This document shows, in pieces, positions 48,527-59,369 of a stretch of 64,000 bases of DNA. The stretch spans positions 62,001 through 126,000 of the forward strand of contig NZ_LR217692.1 in the NCBI RefSeq assembly GCF_900698845.1. Reading direction: 5' to 3'. How positions within the stretch are numbered: the first letter of the stretch is position 1; each line of letters starts with the position of its first letter. This DNA comes from Buchnera aphidicola (Cinara cf. splendens/pseudotsugae 3390). Its GTDB lineage: Bacteria > Pseudomonadota > Gammaproteobacteria > Enterobacterales > Enterobacteriaceae. The notes beneath the pieces are model-generated. The model was not told where the DNA came from. It saw nothing but the letters and a program-made list of their open reading frames with translations, and searched no databases. Both the position numbers and the translations under genes were made by a program.

Positions 48527-51364
48527 TTATAAAAAAATATGTTGATTTTCTTTTTTATTGATATTTTTTAGACATCTACAACAAAGATTCATAATATTTT
48601 TGATAAATCTATTTTTCTTTGAATAATGCCAACATCTTGGACATTTTATTTTATTACTTTTTTTTATTGTGATTTTTAAGTTTTTTACGGAGTTACTTTT
48701 ATAAGCTATTTTAGGTGCATTAGAATATCGACATAATTGTGTTTCAGATACTAAAAATATAAATTTTAATTCGGTGTTAAAAGAGAGCAGTATTTTAAAT
48801 AAATTTTTATCTACATATAAAATTAATATTATTTCAAGTGAATTGCGTATATATTTGGTTGTTTTTTCTTGTTCAATAAATTTGTTGACTTCATTTCTTA
48901 TAGTGAATATTTTTTTCCAAAAAAAAGCGTTATAATAAATTTTTTTTGAAGGAAATCGTATTTTTTTAAACCATTTTTCTGTAAATATAGATATTTTTGT
49001 ATTCTCTTTAAAATAATTCCATGCTTCTTCTGCTGTGAATGATAATATTGGAGCAATCCATCGTATAAGATAATGTAAAATATAAAATATAGCGGTTTGC
49101 CCACTTCTTCTTGCTACACTGTTATTGTGTGTAGTGTATAATCTATCTTTGATTAATTCTAAATAACAAGATCCTAGTTTAATAGAACAAAAATTGATAA
49201 TTTTTTGTACTACGTCATGAAAGTGATAAATTGAATAATTTTTGATAATTTTTTTTTGGTAATTATATGTTGTTTCTAAAATCCACTGATCTAATAACAA
49301 TAGATTTTTATTTTTTACGGTATGGATAGATGAATTAAAATCAAAAAGATTAGAAAATAAAAATCGTATCGTGTTTCTAATTCTTCTATAATGTTCAGAT
49401 GTTTGTTGTAAGATTTTATGAGATATAGACATATCGTTGGTATAGTTAGTGTATGCTACCCATAATCTTAAAATATCTGCCCCCCATTTTTGGATAATAT
49501 CTTTTGGTTTTTGGTTATTTTTTAAAGACTTAGACATTTTTTGACCATGTTCATTAATAACAAATCCATGAGTTAAAACTGTTTTATATGGAGCTTTATT
49601 TTGTACAATTACTGATGTAATTAAAGATGACATAAACCAACCACGATGTTGATCTGATCCTTCTAAATACAAATCAGCTATATGGCTAGATGTTTGATAA
49701 GTATTATTTTTATATATTTTTAATTGGTGACTTGCTCCAGATTCAAACCATACATCAAGTACATCATTAATTTTTTCGTACATATCAGCATTGTCTTTTA
49801 ACCATGTTTGTGTGGTAGATTTCCACCATACCATATAACCATATAATTGAATTTTTTGTTCTATTTTTTTCATAATAGATACTGTGTTAGGATGTAATTT
49901 TCCTGTTTTTTTATGTATAAATAATGGAATTGGAATACCCCAAGTTCTTTGTCTCGAAATACACCAATCAGGTCTATTTTTTAACATTTTTTTCATCTTG
50001 GTTTTTCCCCATTCTGGAATCCAATTAACTTGTTTAATTTTTTTTAATATTTTATTTTTTAATATAAGATTAGATGTTTTAATAAACCATTGTGGTGTAG
50101 CTCTATAAATAACTGGTTTCTTGTGACGCCAACAATGTGGATAAGAATGTTCAATGGTTTCGAAAAAAAATATTTTTCTTTTGCTTTCTAATAATTGTAA
50201 AATTATATTTTCTGCTTTAAAGATATGAAGATTATTTAATATGCTAAGTAATGGAATGTTATATAAGCCACGTGCATTGACAGTTTGATTAGGTTTTATG
50301 TTATATTTTTTACATGCAATAAAATCTTCATATCCATGGTCTGGAGACATATGCACAGCTCCGGTACCTAATTCATTAGATACGTGATTAGATAGTATTA
50401 TAGGAACGACAATACTTAAAAAAGGGTGTATACAGTTTAAATTTTTTAGATTTTTTCCTTTTATACAACCTCTTATTTTCCAATTTTTTGTGTTAGTTTT
50501 TTTGAATAAACGTATTGCTAATTGTTCTTCACAAAGATAATATTTTTTTTTTATTTTTATCAGTTGATAATATAGATTTGGATTAATAGCAATAGCTTGA
50601 CACGTTGGAAGTGTCCAAGGTGTAGTAGTAAAAATAATTATTGAAATATCGGTGCATTGTTTTTTTTTTTTTCTTTTTTCTATAAAAAATTTATCCTTTA
50701 ATAAATTTTCATCTTGTATTTTAAATAAAACGTAAATAGAATATGAATTTTTTGTTTGATATTCTATTTCAGCTTCAGCAAGTGAAGATTGACATTGAAA
50801 ACACCAATAAATAGGTTTTAGATCTCTATATATATATCCTTTTTTAATAATGCGAGATAGAACACGTATCGTGTTTGCTTGATTATTATAATCCATCGTT
50901 AAGTTTATATTTTTCCAATCAGCTAAAACTCCTAGCCTTATGAAATCTTTTTTCTGTCTATAAACTTGTTTTAATACATATTCATGACATTTTGTACGAA
51001 ATTTTTGTTTATTTTCTTCAACTAATTTTTTTTTAAACATTTTTTCGACTTTTTGCTCAATAGGTAATCCATGACAATCCCAGCAAGGAACATATGGAGC
51101 AAAAAATCCTGACATACGTTTGGCTTTTAAAATAATATCTTTTAATATTTTATTAACAGCATGACCAATATGAATATCTCCGTTCGCATATGGTGGTCCG
51201 TCATATAAAAAAAAACATTTATTTTTTTTATTTCTTGAATTTATATGATCATATAATTTATTTTTTTTCCACTTTTTAAGTATTTCTGTTTCTTTTATAG
51301 ATAAGTTTGCTTGCATAGAAAATTTTGTTTGAGGTAAATTTAAAGATGTTTTTATTTTTTTCAT
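48527..51364 (-). CDS. ileS: isoleucyl-tRNA synthetase
   Basis: Class I synthetase. The ATG at 51364 (MKKIKTSLNLPQ, with TGGA about nine bases before) gives 945 residues (E. coli 938). HIGH is in GDIHIGHAVNK and KMSKS in QKMSKSLKN; the C-terminal zinc finger CPRCWHYS/CCRCLKN is complete. In the CP1 editing domain TTTPWTLP and GAVHMSPDHGYED keep the threonines, histidine and catalytic aspartate, but E. coli Asn250 is Cys255. A 13-A run on the coding strand (50660-50672) encodes lysines in frame. ribF is missing upstream. Confidence 0.96.
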   Translation of the reverse strand: MKKIKTSLNLPQTKFSMQANLSIKETEILKKWKKNKLYDHINSRNKKNKCFFLYDGPPYANGDIHIGHAVNKILKDIILKAKRMSGFFAPYVPCWDCHGLPIEQKVEKMFKKKLVEENKQKFRTKCHEYVLKQVYRQKKDFIRLGVLADWKNINLTMDYNNQANTIRVLSRIIKKGYIYRDLKPIYWCFQCQSSLAEAEIEYQTKNSYSIYVLFKIQDENLLKDKFFIEKRKKKKQCTDISIIIFTTTPWTLPTCQAIAINPNLYYQLIKIKKKYYLCEEQLAIRLFKKTNTKNWKIRGCIKGKNLKNLNCIHPFLSIVVPIILSNHVSNELGTGAVHMSPDHGYEDFIACKKYNIKPNQTVNARGLYNIPLLSILNNLHIFKAENIILQLLESKRKIFFFETIEHSYPHCWRHKKPVIYRATPQWFIKTSNLILKNKILKKIKQVNWIPEWGKTKMKKMLKNRPDWCISRQRTWGIPIPLFIHKKTGKLHPNTVSIMKKIEQKIQLYGYMVWWKSTTQTWLKDNADMYEKINDVLDVWFESGASHQLKIYKNNTYQTSSHIADLYLEGSDQHRGWFMSSLITSVIVQNKAPYKTVLTHGFVINEHGQKMSKSLKNNQKPKDIIQKWGADILRLWVAYTNYTNDMSISHKILQQTSEHYRRIRNTIRFLFSNLFDFNSSIHTVKNKNLLLLDQWILETTYNYQKKIIKNYSIYHFHDVVQKIINFCSIKLGSCYLELIKDRLYTTHNNSVARRSGQTAIFYILHYLIRWIAPILSFTAEEAWNYFKENTKISIFTEKWFKKIRFPSKKIYYNAFFWKKIFTIRNEVNKFIEQEKTTKYIRNSLEIILILYVDKNLFKILLSFNTELKFIFLVSETQLCRYSNAPKIAYKSNSVKNLKITIKKSNKIKCPRCWHYSKKNRFIKNIMNLCCRCLKNINKKENQHIFL

Positions 51365-51837
51365 ATATAATTTCCAAGTAATTATTAATTTGAATTTGTT
51401 TATAATACATAAATATATTAATATTATTGATATGTTTTTTTTGGTAGTATTTAAAATACATATTTTGTAAAAATTAATTTTTATTAACAATATAAATTCA
51501 GTACAGTAATAATTAAAATTATGTATTATATACAGTATTTTGATATCTTATTTTTAATAAATAAAATTTTTTATGTTTTTTTATGTATTAAATTAATATG
51601 TATAAAGGTACATTTTATACTTCTTAGTTGATATTATTGATTGTAAAATATATAGTAATGTTATATTAACATGAATCATTTAATTTATTGTATATAATAG
51701 TGTTATATTCAAATATACAATATAGACGTAAATAATATATATTTATTTAGTGATATTAATGTAATTTATTTAAAATTATTAAATTAGAATACATACTATT
51801 TATTTTTAATATTTTTATTTCAGGAGTTATAATTATT
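51365..51837. other. divergent ileS/rpsT region where ribF is expected
   Basis: About 470 AT-rich bases. In E. coli ribF lies just upstream of ileS; no remnant is seen. Promoters for ileS (minus) and rpsT (plus) must be here but no convincing hexamer pair was found. Confidence 0.4.
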
Positions 51838-52098
51838 TTGGCAAATATAAAATCATCTAAAAAACATGCTGTTCTATCAGAAAAACGTAGAAAATGTAAC
51901 GCGAGTAAACGGTCTATTATTAAGACATTTATGAAAAAAGTATATTTTTTTATTAAAGAAAAAGAAAAGAAAAAAGCCTACAAAGAATTTTGTGTGTTTC
52001 AATCTATTGTTGATAAATATGCTATTAAAGGAATTATACATACGAATAAAGCTGCTAGATATAAATCTATATTAATCAAAAATATTAAACAAATTTAA
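51838..52098 (+). CDS. rpsT: 30S ribosomal protein S20, UUG start
   Basis: Small-subunit protein binding 16S rRNA; 86 residues as in E. coli (87). ANIKSSKKHAVLSEKRRKCNASKRS and KGIIHTNKAARYKS are typical. Translation starts at TTG 51838, the same unusual codon as E. coli rpsT, with AGGAG eleven bases upstream. Transcript probably ends at the stem-loop at 52151. Confidence 0.96.
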   Translation: MANIKSSKKHAVLSEKRRKCNASKRSIIKTFMKKVYFFIKEKEKKKAYKEFCVFQSIVDKYAIKGIIHTNKAARYKSILIKNIKQI

Positions 52099-52150
52099 TA
52101 TATTTTATATTAAATTATATAATTTTATGACACAAGTATTGCATCTATTA

Positions 52151-52180
52151 TATCGCTACATAGATAGCAATACCCTCTTT
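52151..52180. terminator. terminator between rpsT and dnaJ
   Basis: TATCGCTA (52151-52158) pairs with TAGCAATA (52165-52172); the single C-A mismatch on the plus strand becomes a U-G pair in minus-strand RNA. A CTCTTTTTATTT tract follows on the plus strand. It probably ends rpsT and may also end dnaJ. Confidence 0.6.
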
Positions 52181-52184
52181 TTAT

Positions 52185-53324
52185 TTATTGAGTTAGATTT
52201 TCAAAAAATCTTTTTACACTGTCAAAAAATCTTTTAGACTTAGGGCTGTTATTTTCTCCTTTAAAATCACCAAAACTTTTTCCTAATTGGTGTAATAAAT
52301 TTTTTTGAGATCTATTTAGATTTACTGGTGTTTCTACTATTATTTTACATAATAAATCTCCTGGATATCTTTTTCTTACTGATTTAACCCCTTTTCCTCG
52401 TATTCGGAGTAATTTACCAGATTGTGTTTCAGAGGGTATTTTAAGTTTTAATCTCCCCTGTAAAGTAGGTACTTCTATCTCTCCACCTAAAGAAGCAGTA
52501 ACAAAATTTATAGGTACTTCACAATGTAAATGATTGTCCTCTCTAGTAAAGATTGGATGTTTTTTTACATTTATTTGTATATACAGATCTCCTGATTGAG
52601 CTCCATACTGACCAGATTCTCCTTCATTATTTAATCGGATACGATCATTAGTATCTACTCCAGAAGGAATTTTAATAGATAATTTTTTAGACACTTTAAT
52701 TCGACCTTGTCCATAACATATCTTGCATGGATTTTTTATAACTGTTCCTTTACCATGACAGGTTGGACAGGTTTGTTGAACACTAAAAAATCCTTTTCTC
52801 ATATGTATTTGTCCATGTCCATGACAATATGTGCATGTCTGAGATTTTTTCCCATGTGCTGTTCCTTTTCCAGAACAGGAATGGCATGTACTTAATGTAG
52901 GAATTTTTATTTCTTTCGTAGTTCCCTGAACAGCTTCTTCTAATGTAAGATTAATGTTATATTGTAAATCTGATCCTTTTTCTGTATTTTTTTTTCTGTT
53001 ATTTCCAAATATATCACCGAAAACATCACCAAATATATCATTTAAATCAGATGTAGAAGTAGTAAAGCTACTATGAAAATCTCCATTATTTCCATTTTGC
53101 TCAAATGCTGAATGTCCATATTGATCGTAAGCAGTTCTTTTCTTTTTATCACTTAAAACTTCATATGCTTGCTTTATTTTTTTAAACTGTTCTTCAGCAG
53201 TTTTATTTCCTTGGTTACGATCAGGATGATACTTTATAGCCAGTCTCTTATAAGCTTGTTTTATTTCGCGTTCACTAGCAGTATTAGAAACCTTTAAAAT
53301 TGTATAGTAATCTTGTTGTGTCAT
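52185..53324 (-). CDS. dnaJ: chaperone protein DnaJ
   Basis: Hsp40 co-chaperone that stimulates DnaK ATPase. The J domain (residues 1-70) has the HPD motif in KYHPDRNQG; a G/N/S-rich linker follows; the zinc region carries four CxxCxGxG repeats ([32 protein letters not shown]); the C-terminal substrate domains are complete. 379 residues (E. coli 376). It lies 141 bases downstream of dnaK in the same operon. Confidence 0.98.
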   Translation of the reverse strand: MTQQDYYTILKVSNTASEREIKQAYKRLAIKYHPDRNQGNKTAEEQFKKIKQAYEVLSDKKKRTAYDQYGHSAFEQNGNNGDFHSSFTTSTSDLNDIFGDVFGDIFGNNRKKNTEKGSDLQYNINLTLEEAVQGTTKEIKIPTLSTCHSCSGKGTAHGKKSQTCTYCHGHGQIHMRKGFFSVQQTCPTCHGKGTVIKNPCKICYGQGRIKVSKKLSIKIPSGVDTNDRIRLNNEGESGQYGAQSGDLYIQINVKKHPIFTREDNHLHCEVPINFVTASLGGEIEVPTLQGRLKLKIPSETQSGKLLRIRGKGVKSVRKRYPGDLLCKIIVETPVNLNRSQKNLLHQLGKSFGDFKGENNSPKSKRFFDSVKRFFENLTQ

Positions 53325-53465
53325 GATTGATTATGGTTCCGAATAAAATTTATATAATGTGGGTGCAGAGAAAATTTTCTACACCCTTAACATAAAATTA
53401 GATATATTTTAGTATATTTAATATATATGTAATTAAATTTTGTTAACAAAAATATTTATTTTTTT

Positions 53466-55382
53466 TTATTTTTTTTCTTTGTCTTTAATTTCTTCAAATT
53501 CAGCATCAACTACATTTTCGTTTTTTTGTATGTTGTCGTCTTGATTGGAAGTATTATTTGGAGTTGATTCTTTTTTTAATAACTCTGTTAATTTTAAACT
53601 TAGCTGTAAAACTGTCTGTATATTTTTATTTATTTCTTCCTTATTTTCCCCTTTTAGGGATAATTCTAACTCTTGAAGAGATTTTTCAATATTCGATTTT
53701 GTTTCGGGATCAATTTTTTCTTGACATTCAGATAGTTGTTTTTTTGTGCTGTGAGAAATTTGGTCACCTTGATTTTTAACTTTTATTAGTTCTTCAAATT
53801 GTAAGTCTTTTTCAGAATTTTCTTGTGCATCATTAATCATTTTTTTTATTTCATCTTGATTTAATCCAGATGAAGATTGTATAGTTATTTTTTGTTCTTT
53901 TCCTGTTTTTTTATCTTGTGCGGAAACATGTAAAATACCATCTGCATCAATATCAAAAGTTACTTCAATCTGAGGAATTCCTCTAGGAGCTGCTTGAATA
54001 CCATCTAAGTTAAATTGTCCTAAAGATTTGTTATCCAAAGCACGTTTTCTTTCACCTTGTAATACGTGTATAGTTACTGCAGATTGGTTATCTTCAGCTG
54101 TTGAAAAAGTTTGGCTATGTTTAGTTGGTATAGTTGTATTTTTATTGATTAACGGGGTCATAATACCACCCATTGTTTCAATTCCTAATGACAATGGAGT
54201 CACATCAAGTAATAATACATCTTTTACTGCTCCGGATAAAACTCCACCTTGAACAGCAGCTCCAATAGCTACAGCTTCATCTGGATTTACATCTTTTCTT
54301 GGTTTTTTTCCAAAAAATTCCGCTACTTTTTTTTGTACTAACGGCATACGAGTTTGACCGCCAACTAAAATAATGTCATGAATGTCTGATATTTTTAATT
54401 TAGCATCTTTTAATGCAACTTTTAATGGTTTTATAGATCTAATAATTAAATCTTCTACTAATGACTCTAATTTTGCTCTAGTAATTTTAACATTTAAGTG
54501 TTTAGGTCCGGTGGAATTTGCTGTAATGTATGGTAAATTTACATCTGTTTGTTTAGCAGAAGATAGCTCTATTTTTGCTTTTTCAGCTGATTCTTTTAAT
54601 CTCTGCATAGCTAAAGGATCATTACTTAAATCTATTCCATTATCTTTTTGAAATTCTGATACTAAAAAATGAATTAGTCGATTATCAAAATCTTCTCCAC
54701 CTAAATGTGTATCTCCATTAGTTGATAGCACTTCGAATGTTTTTTCTTTATCAACTTCATCAATTTCAATAATTGATATATCGAAAGTTCCTCCACCTAA
54801 ATCATATACTGCGATTGTTCTATTACCTTTGCTTTTGTCCAGACCATACGCTAAAGCAGCTGCTGTAGGTTCATTGATTATTCTTCTCACCTCTAATCCA
54901 GCTATTTTTCCTGCATCTTTAGTCGCCTGTCTCTGAGCATCATTAAAATATGCTGGCACAGTAATAACTGCTTCAGTAACTTTTCCTCCTAAGTAATCTT
55001 CAGCAGTTTTTTTCATTTTTTTTAAAATTTCAGCAGAAATTTGGGGAGGAGCTATTTTTTCTTCTTTTATTTTTATCCATGCATCACCATTTTTTGATTG
55101 AACAATATTATATGGCATAATTTTAATATCACGTTGTACTTCTTCATCCTGAAACTTTCTTCCCATTAATCTTTTTATTGCAAATAGTGTATTTTTAGGA
55201 TTAGTAATCGATTGTCTCTTTGCAGGTTGACCAACTAAAACTTCTTTTTCGTTAGTATATGCAATTACAGATGGAGTAGTACGTTCTCCCTCAGTATTTT
55301 CCAATACTTTAGCTTTGTTGTTATCCATAATAGCTACACAAGAATTAGTAGTACCTAAATCTATTCCGATAATATGTCCCAT
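53466..55382 (-). CDS. dnaK: chaperone protein DnaK (Hsp70)
   Basis: Hsp70 chaperone; 638 residues, the E. coli length. [56 protein letters not shown] and [14 protein letters not shown] are intact, the substrate domain follows, and the tail ends [13 protein letters not shown]. Codon use is slightly less AT-driven than its neighbours, as expected for a highly expressed gene. Transcription is probably from the sigma-32 promoter at 55496-55526. Confidence 0.98.
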   Translation of the reverse strand: MGHIIGIDLGTTNSCVAIMDNNKAKVLENTEGERTTPSVIAYTNEKEVLVGQPAKRQSITNPKNTLFAIKRLMGRKFQDEEVQRDIKIMPYNIVQSKNGDAWIKIKEEKIAPPQISAEILKKMKKTAEDYLGGKVTEAVITVPAYFNDAQRQATKDAGKIAGLEVRRIINEPTAAALAYGLDKSKGNRTIAVYDLGGGTFDISIIEIDEVDKEKTFEVLSTNGDTHLGGEDFDNRLIHFLVSEFQKDNGIDLSNDPLAMQRLKESAEKAKIELSSAKQTDVNLPYITANSTGPKHLNVKITRAKLESLVEDLIIRSIKPLKVALKDAKLKISDIHDIILVGGQTRMPLVQKKVAEFFGKKPRKDVNPDEAVAIGAAVQGGVLSGAVKDVLLLDVTPLSLGIETMGGIMTPLINKNTTIPTKHSQTFSTAEDNQSAVTIHVLQGERKRALDNKSLGQFNLDGIQAAPRGIPQIEVTFDIDADGILHVSAQDKKTGKEQKITIQSSSGLNQDEIKKMINDAQENSEKDLQFEELIKVKNQGDQISHSTKKQLSECQEKIDPETKSNIEKSLQELELSLKGENKEEINKNIQTVLQLSLKLTELLKKESTPNNTSNQDDNIQKNENVVDAEFEEIKDKEKK

Positions 55383-55495
55383 TATAATGATCCTTTAATG
55401 TAAATTTTTTTATTTTTCTAAAAATAATTTTATTAATTATAAATTAATAACGTTTTTGTGATTATTAAAAATCTTATAAAATAGATAATATTAAT

Positions 55496-55526
55496 TAAAT
55501 GGGGTCAGTTTGTTCTTCATCAAGGG
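55496..55526 (-). promoter_or_regulatory. sigma-32 heat-shock promoter of dnaKJ
   Basis: On the minus strand CCCTTGATG (55518-55526) and CCCCATTTA (55496-55504) are 13 bases apart, the consensus sequence and spacing for sigma-32 promoters; both hexamer regions match the E. coli dnaK P1 promoter as I remember it. It lies about 115 bases before the dnaK ATG. Confidence 0.88.
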
Positions 55527-55767
55527 TAAAAAAAAAATATAATTATATTTATTGCAATAAACGTGTAAATAATCGTTATAATTACCTGGTTAAGTATTTA
55601 TTAATTAAATTTAATATTATAAAATTATAACTTTTTTTATTTATAAAATGATACAATTGTTCTATTAACTCCTAAATATTAAATATAGAATGCAAAATAA
55701 TGTATTTTGTTCTGTATTTATAATAGGTAATTATTATTAATTAAATTTTTTGAGTTTATAAATATTT
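55527..55767. other. divergent dnaK/nuoA region
   Basis: The rest of the 385-base interval is AT-rich. A TATAAT near 55577 on the plus strand has only a weak, widely spaced TTGCAA partner, so a nuo promoter here is not established. Confidence 0.35.
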
Positions 55768-56139
55768 ATGAATATTAGTGATCAACATATAAGTTTTATA
55801 TATTTCATAGTGTTTGGATTCCTAATGTGTATGTCAATGTTATTATTTGGATATGTATTAGGGGGTAGATCGTATTTTTATAAAATTCCGCATCCATTTG
55901 AATCAGGTATTATTTCAGTTGGTAGTGCTCGATTAAGGGTACCTATTAGGTTTTCTTTGCTTGCTATTTTATTTGTTTTATTTGATGCAGAAATATTATA
56001 TTTATATACTTGGTCGGTTTGTGTACGAGATTTAGGGTGGATTGGTTTATTAAAAATTTGTTTTTTTATTAATACTTTATTTATGGCTTTATTTTATTTA
56101 GTAAAAAATAATATATTTGAATGGATAGTTTCAAAATAA
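55768..56139 (+). CDS. nuoA: NADH-quinone oxidoreductase subunit A
   Basis: Membrane subunit of complex I with three predicted helices. HPFESGIISVGSARLRV and FDAEILYLYTW (with the conserved acidic pair in the second helix) are typical. 123 residues against 147 in E. coli: the C-terminal cytoplasmic tail is gone and the N-terminus is slightly shorter. First gene of the nuo operon. Confidence 0.95.
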   Translation: MNISDQHISFIYFIVFGFLMCMSMLLFGYVLGGRSYFYKIPHPFESGIISVGSARLRVPIRFSLLAILFVLFDAEILYLYTWSVCVRDLGWIGLLKICFFINTLFMALFYLVKNNIFEWIVSK

Positions 56140-56265
56140 AGTATATATGTCTTTACAGATAAACTGAAATTATAAAAATAATATGTTATATAAATATAAA
56201 CGATTTTTAATATAAAAATATTAATTAAATATAATATTTTTAATAATTATAAAGGATTTCAATAT

Positions 56266-56943
56266 ATGAAATATACCTTAACGCGTGTTAATACAACTAA
56301 TGATATATCTAAAAAATATCCATTAAATACGGTAAATACTGTATTTGATCCAATGATACAACAAGTAAAAAATAATGTTTTTTTTGGAAAAATTTCTAAT
56401 TTTTTTCATAATGTTGTAAATTGGGGTCGAAAAAATTCTTTATGGCCATATAACTTCGGTTTATCATGTTGTTATGTGGAAATGGTCACCTCATTTACTT
56501 CTGTTCACGATGTTTCTCGATTTGGCGCAGAGGTATTACGTACATCACCAAGACAGGCTGATTTTATGGTAATTGCAGGAACGCCGTTTATTAAAATGGC
56601 TCCTGTTATACAACGATTGTATGATCAAATGTTAGAACCTAAATGGGTAATTTCTATGGGATCATGTGCAAATTCTGGGGGAATGTATGATGTATATTCT
56701 GTAGTACAAGGTGTTGATAAATTTCTTCCGGTAGATATTTACATACCTGGATGTCCTCCTAGACCAGAAGCATATATACATGCATTAACTTTGCTACAAA
56801 AATCTATTTCTAAAGAACGTCGTCCTTTGTCCTGGATGATTGGTGATCAAGGTATTTATAAGCCTAAAATGATATCTGAAAAAGAAAAAAAAAATAAAAA
56901 TAGAATTGCAGTTACTAATGTTAAATGCGAAGATGTTGTATAG
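56266..56943 (+). CDS. nuoB: NADH-quinone oxidoreductase subunit B
   Basis: Carries Fe-S cluster N2, the last before quinone. Cluster cysteines are in [17 protein letters not shown] and [17 protein letters not shown] [16 protein letters not shown] is intact. 225 residues (E. coli 220). GGA precedes the ATG. Confidence 0.97.
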   Translation: MKYTLTRVNTTNDISKKYPLNTVNTVFDPMIQQVKNNVFFGKISNFFHNVVNWGRKNSLWPYNFGLSCCYVEMVTSFTSVHDVSRFGAEVLRTSPRQADFMVIAGTPFIKMAPVIQRLYDQMLEPKWVISMGSCANSGGMYDVYSVVQGVDKFLPVDIYIPGCPPRPEAYIHALTLLQKSISKERRPLSWMIGDQGIYKPKMISEKEKKNKNRIAVTNVKCEDVV

Positions 56944-57061
56944 TAAATTTTAAAAATTATATGCATTATTAATTATTTATTAAACCAAATATATATGTAT
57001 GTGATTTTATCAGCATACTATACAAAAATTAAATGTTTTTATAGAGATTAAATTATGTCTG

Positions 57062-58864
57062 ATGTCTATTTTCAAAAAAATTTTTTTTTTGAATGTCAAA
57101 AATAAAAAAATCTGTGATGCAAATCCTGTTCTTATTTCGTTAATTAGTATGTTTGGAGATAAAAACTTTTTCATGCAACATACATGTTTTCCATGTCCAG
57201 TTGTATGGGTAAATAGTTCAATTTTAATATCGGTTATTAATTTTTTAAAAAAAAATACTATTTGTTCATATAACATGTTATTTGATTTACACGGTATCGA
57301 TGAACGTTTAAGAAAAAATATTGATAATATACCCAATTCTGATTTTACAGTTTTTTATCATTTTCTATCAATTAATGATAATTGTGATATTGTTTTAAAA
57401 GTAGCTGTACTAAAAAAAAAATTGCGATTACCTTCTATTACTTCTATTTTTTTAAATGCAAATTGGTATGAGCGTGAAACATGGGAAATGTTTGGTATAG
57501 AATTTTCAGGACACCCTTTTCTTACTCGTATTTTAATGCCTCAGAACTGGGTTGGACATCCACTAAGAAAAGATTATCCATCACATGCAACAGAATTAGA
57601 TAGTTTTTTTTTCACGAAACAGAAAGAAGATGCAGCAATGGATGCTCTACTTTTTCGTCCTGAGTTATGGGGACTACAACCTAGTAAATCAGATGGTTCA
57701 GAATATATGTTTTTGAATTTTGGTCCAAATCATCCTTCATCACATGGTGCTTTTCGCATTATACTTCAATTAAGTGGAGAAAAAATAGTAAATTGTGTTC
57801 CGGATATTGGTTATCACCATCGTGGTGCCGAAAAAATTGCTGAAAGACAATCTTGGCATAGCTACATCCCGTATACTGACCGCATAGAATATTTAGGTGG
57901 ATGTATTAATGAAATGCCATATATCTTAGCTATAGAAAAATTAGCAGGTATTAAAGTTTCAGATCGTGTTCAAGTAATTAGAATTTTATTATCTGAATTA
58001 TTTAGAATTAATAGCCATTTGTTATTTATTTCTACATTTATTCAAGATGTAGGCAGCATGAGTTCTGTTTTTTTAGCTTTTACTGATCGTCAAAAAATTT
58101 ATGATATAATTGAATCTATTACAGGCGCTCGCATGCATCCTGCGTGGTTTCGTATTGGAGGAGTAGCTAAAGATCTACCAACTAATTGGCATTGTTTATT
58201 AAAAGAATTTTTAGAATGGATGCCGAAGAGATTAGATTTTTATATCGAAGTAGCTTTAAAAAATAGCATTTTGATTTCTCGATCTAGTGGTGTAGCATCG
58301 TATGACAAAAAAGAGGCTTTATCATGGGGAATAACAGGTTCTGGATTAAGAGCCACAGGGGTTGATTTTGATGTGAGAAAAAAAAGACCCTATTCAGGTT
58401 ATCAAAATTTTGATTTTGAAATTCCTGTAGGAAATAAAATTAGTGATGCTTATACACGAGTATTACTTAAAGTGGAAGAAATTCGACAAAGTTTGAAAAT
58501 ACTACATCAATGTTTAACTAACATGCCGCATGGTTCGTATAAATCTGAACATCCGCTTACTACTCCGCCGATTAAAAATAAATCTTTGTTTCATATTGAA
58601 AGTATGATCACACATTTTTTGCAAATGTCGTGGGGACCTGTATTACCTATTAATGAAAGCTTTCAGATGATTGAAGCAACTAAAGGAATTAATAGTTACT
58701 ACATAATTAGTGACGGTAGTTCAACAAGTTATCGAACTCGTATTCGTACTCCTAGCTTTGCTCATTTACAGCAAATTCCATCGGTTATACGTGGACATTT
58801 AATATCTGATTTAATTGTTTATCTTGGAAGTATTGATTTTGTTATGTCTGATGTAGATCGTTAA
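57062..58864 (+). CDS. nuoCD: NADH-quinone oxidoreductase fused subunits C and D
   Basis: Fusion typical of enterobacteria. The N-terminal NuoC part (~1-190) has [25 protein letters not shown] and HPLRKDYP; the NuoD part has [26 protein letters not shown] and ends [12 protein letters not shown] as in E. coli. The ATG at 57062 gives 600 residues. A second ATG at 57055, better placed after GAG, is in another frame and would stop after 16 codons unless the A7-T10 tract at 57074-57090 loses a base in the transcript. Only the N-terminal ~15 residues are in question. Confidence 0.95.
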   Translation: MSIFKKIFFLNVKNKKICDANPVLISLISMFGDKNFFMQHTCFPCPVVWVNSSILISVINFLKKNTICSYNMLFDLHGIDERLRKNIDNIPNSDFTVFYHFLSINDNCDIVLKVAVLKKKLRLPSITSIFLNANWYERETWEMFGIEFSGHPFLTRILMPQNWVGHPLRKDYPSHATELDSFFFTKQKEDAAMDALLFRPELWGLQPSKSDGSEYMFLNFGPNHPSSHGAFRIILQLSGEKIVNCVPDIGYHHRGAEKIAERQSWHSYIPYTDRIEYLGGCINEMPYILAIEKLAGIKVSDRVQVIRILLSELFRINSHLLFISTFIQDVGSMSSVFLAFTDRQKIYDIIESITGARMHPAWFRIGGVAKDLPTNWHCLLKEFLEWMPKRLDFYIEVALKNSILISRSSGVASYDKKEALSWGITGSGLRATGVDFDVRKKRPYSGYQNFDFEIPVGNKISDAYTRVLLKVEEIRQSLKILHQCLTNMPHGSYKSEHPLTTPPIKNKSLFHIESMITHFLQMSWGPVLPINESFQMIEATKGINSYYIISDGSSTSYRTRIRTPSFAHLQQIPSVIRGHLISDLIVYLGSIDFVMSDVDR

Positions 58865-58874
58865 AATATATTTA

Positions 58875-59369
58875 ATGTATGAAAAACAGGACAAAAATGT
58901 GTTTTACTTAAGTAAAGTTGAAATTTCTGAGATTTTATTGAAGAAAAAATGTTATATAGATTCACAAGCAGTGTGTATTGAAGCTTTAAAAATTGTTCAG
59001 AAATATAGAAAATGGATATGTATAGACGCAATTATAGATATTGCTAAAATTTTATCTATTCCAGTATGTGATGTAGAAGGTGTAGCAACTTTTTATTGCC
59101 ATATTTTTCGAAAACCGGTAGGTCGTAATATAATCAGATACTGTGATAGTGTAGTTTGTTTTATTAATGGTTATAATAATATTGAAAATCAATTAATAAG
59201 CAGTTTAGGTATTCAACCAGGAGAGACTACTAGTAATTATCAATTTACTTTATTACCTACTTGTTGTTTAGGAGCCTGTGATAAAGGCCCTGTTATGTTG
59301 ATAAATGAAAATTTATATACTAATCTTACTTCTAAAGTAGTATTGGATTTATTGGATAAATATAAATGA
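58875..59369 (+). CDS. nuoE: NADH-quinone oxidoreductase subunit E
   Basis: 24-kDa subunit with [2Fe-2S] cluster N1a; ligands in RYCDSVVCF and [13 protein letters not shown]. Also [13 protein letters not shown] and [13 protein letters not shown]. 164 residues (E. coli 166). Overlaps nuoF by 4 bases (ATGA). Confidence 0.97.
   Translation: MYEKQDKNVFYLSKVEISEILLKKKCYIDSQAVCIEALKIVQKYRKWICIDAIIDIAKILSIPVCDVEGVATFYCHIFRKPVGRNIIRYCDSVVCFINGYNNIENQLISSLGIQPGETTSNYQFTLLPTCCLGACDKGPVMLINENLYTNLTSKVVLDLLDKYK

Noticed and set aside
55560-55600. Promoter for nuoA at a TATAAT near 55577
   Set aside because: The only upstream match, TTGCAA, is 19 bases away and weak; TATAAT arises often by chance in this DNA.
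57010-57336. 108-codon minus-strand frame opposite the start of nuoCD
   Set aside because: Shadow of nuoCD; sequence conservation is explained by the plus-strand protein.
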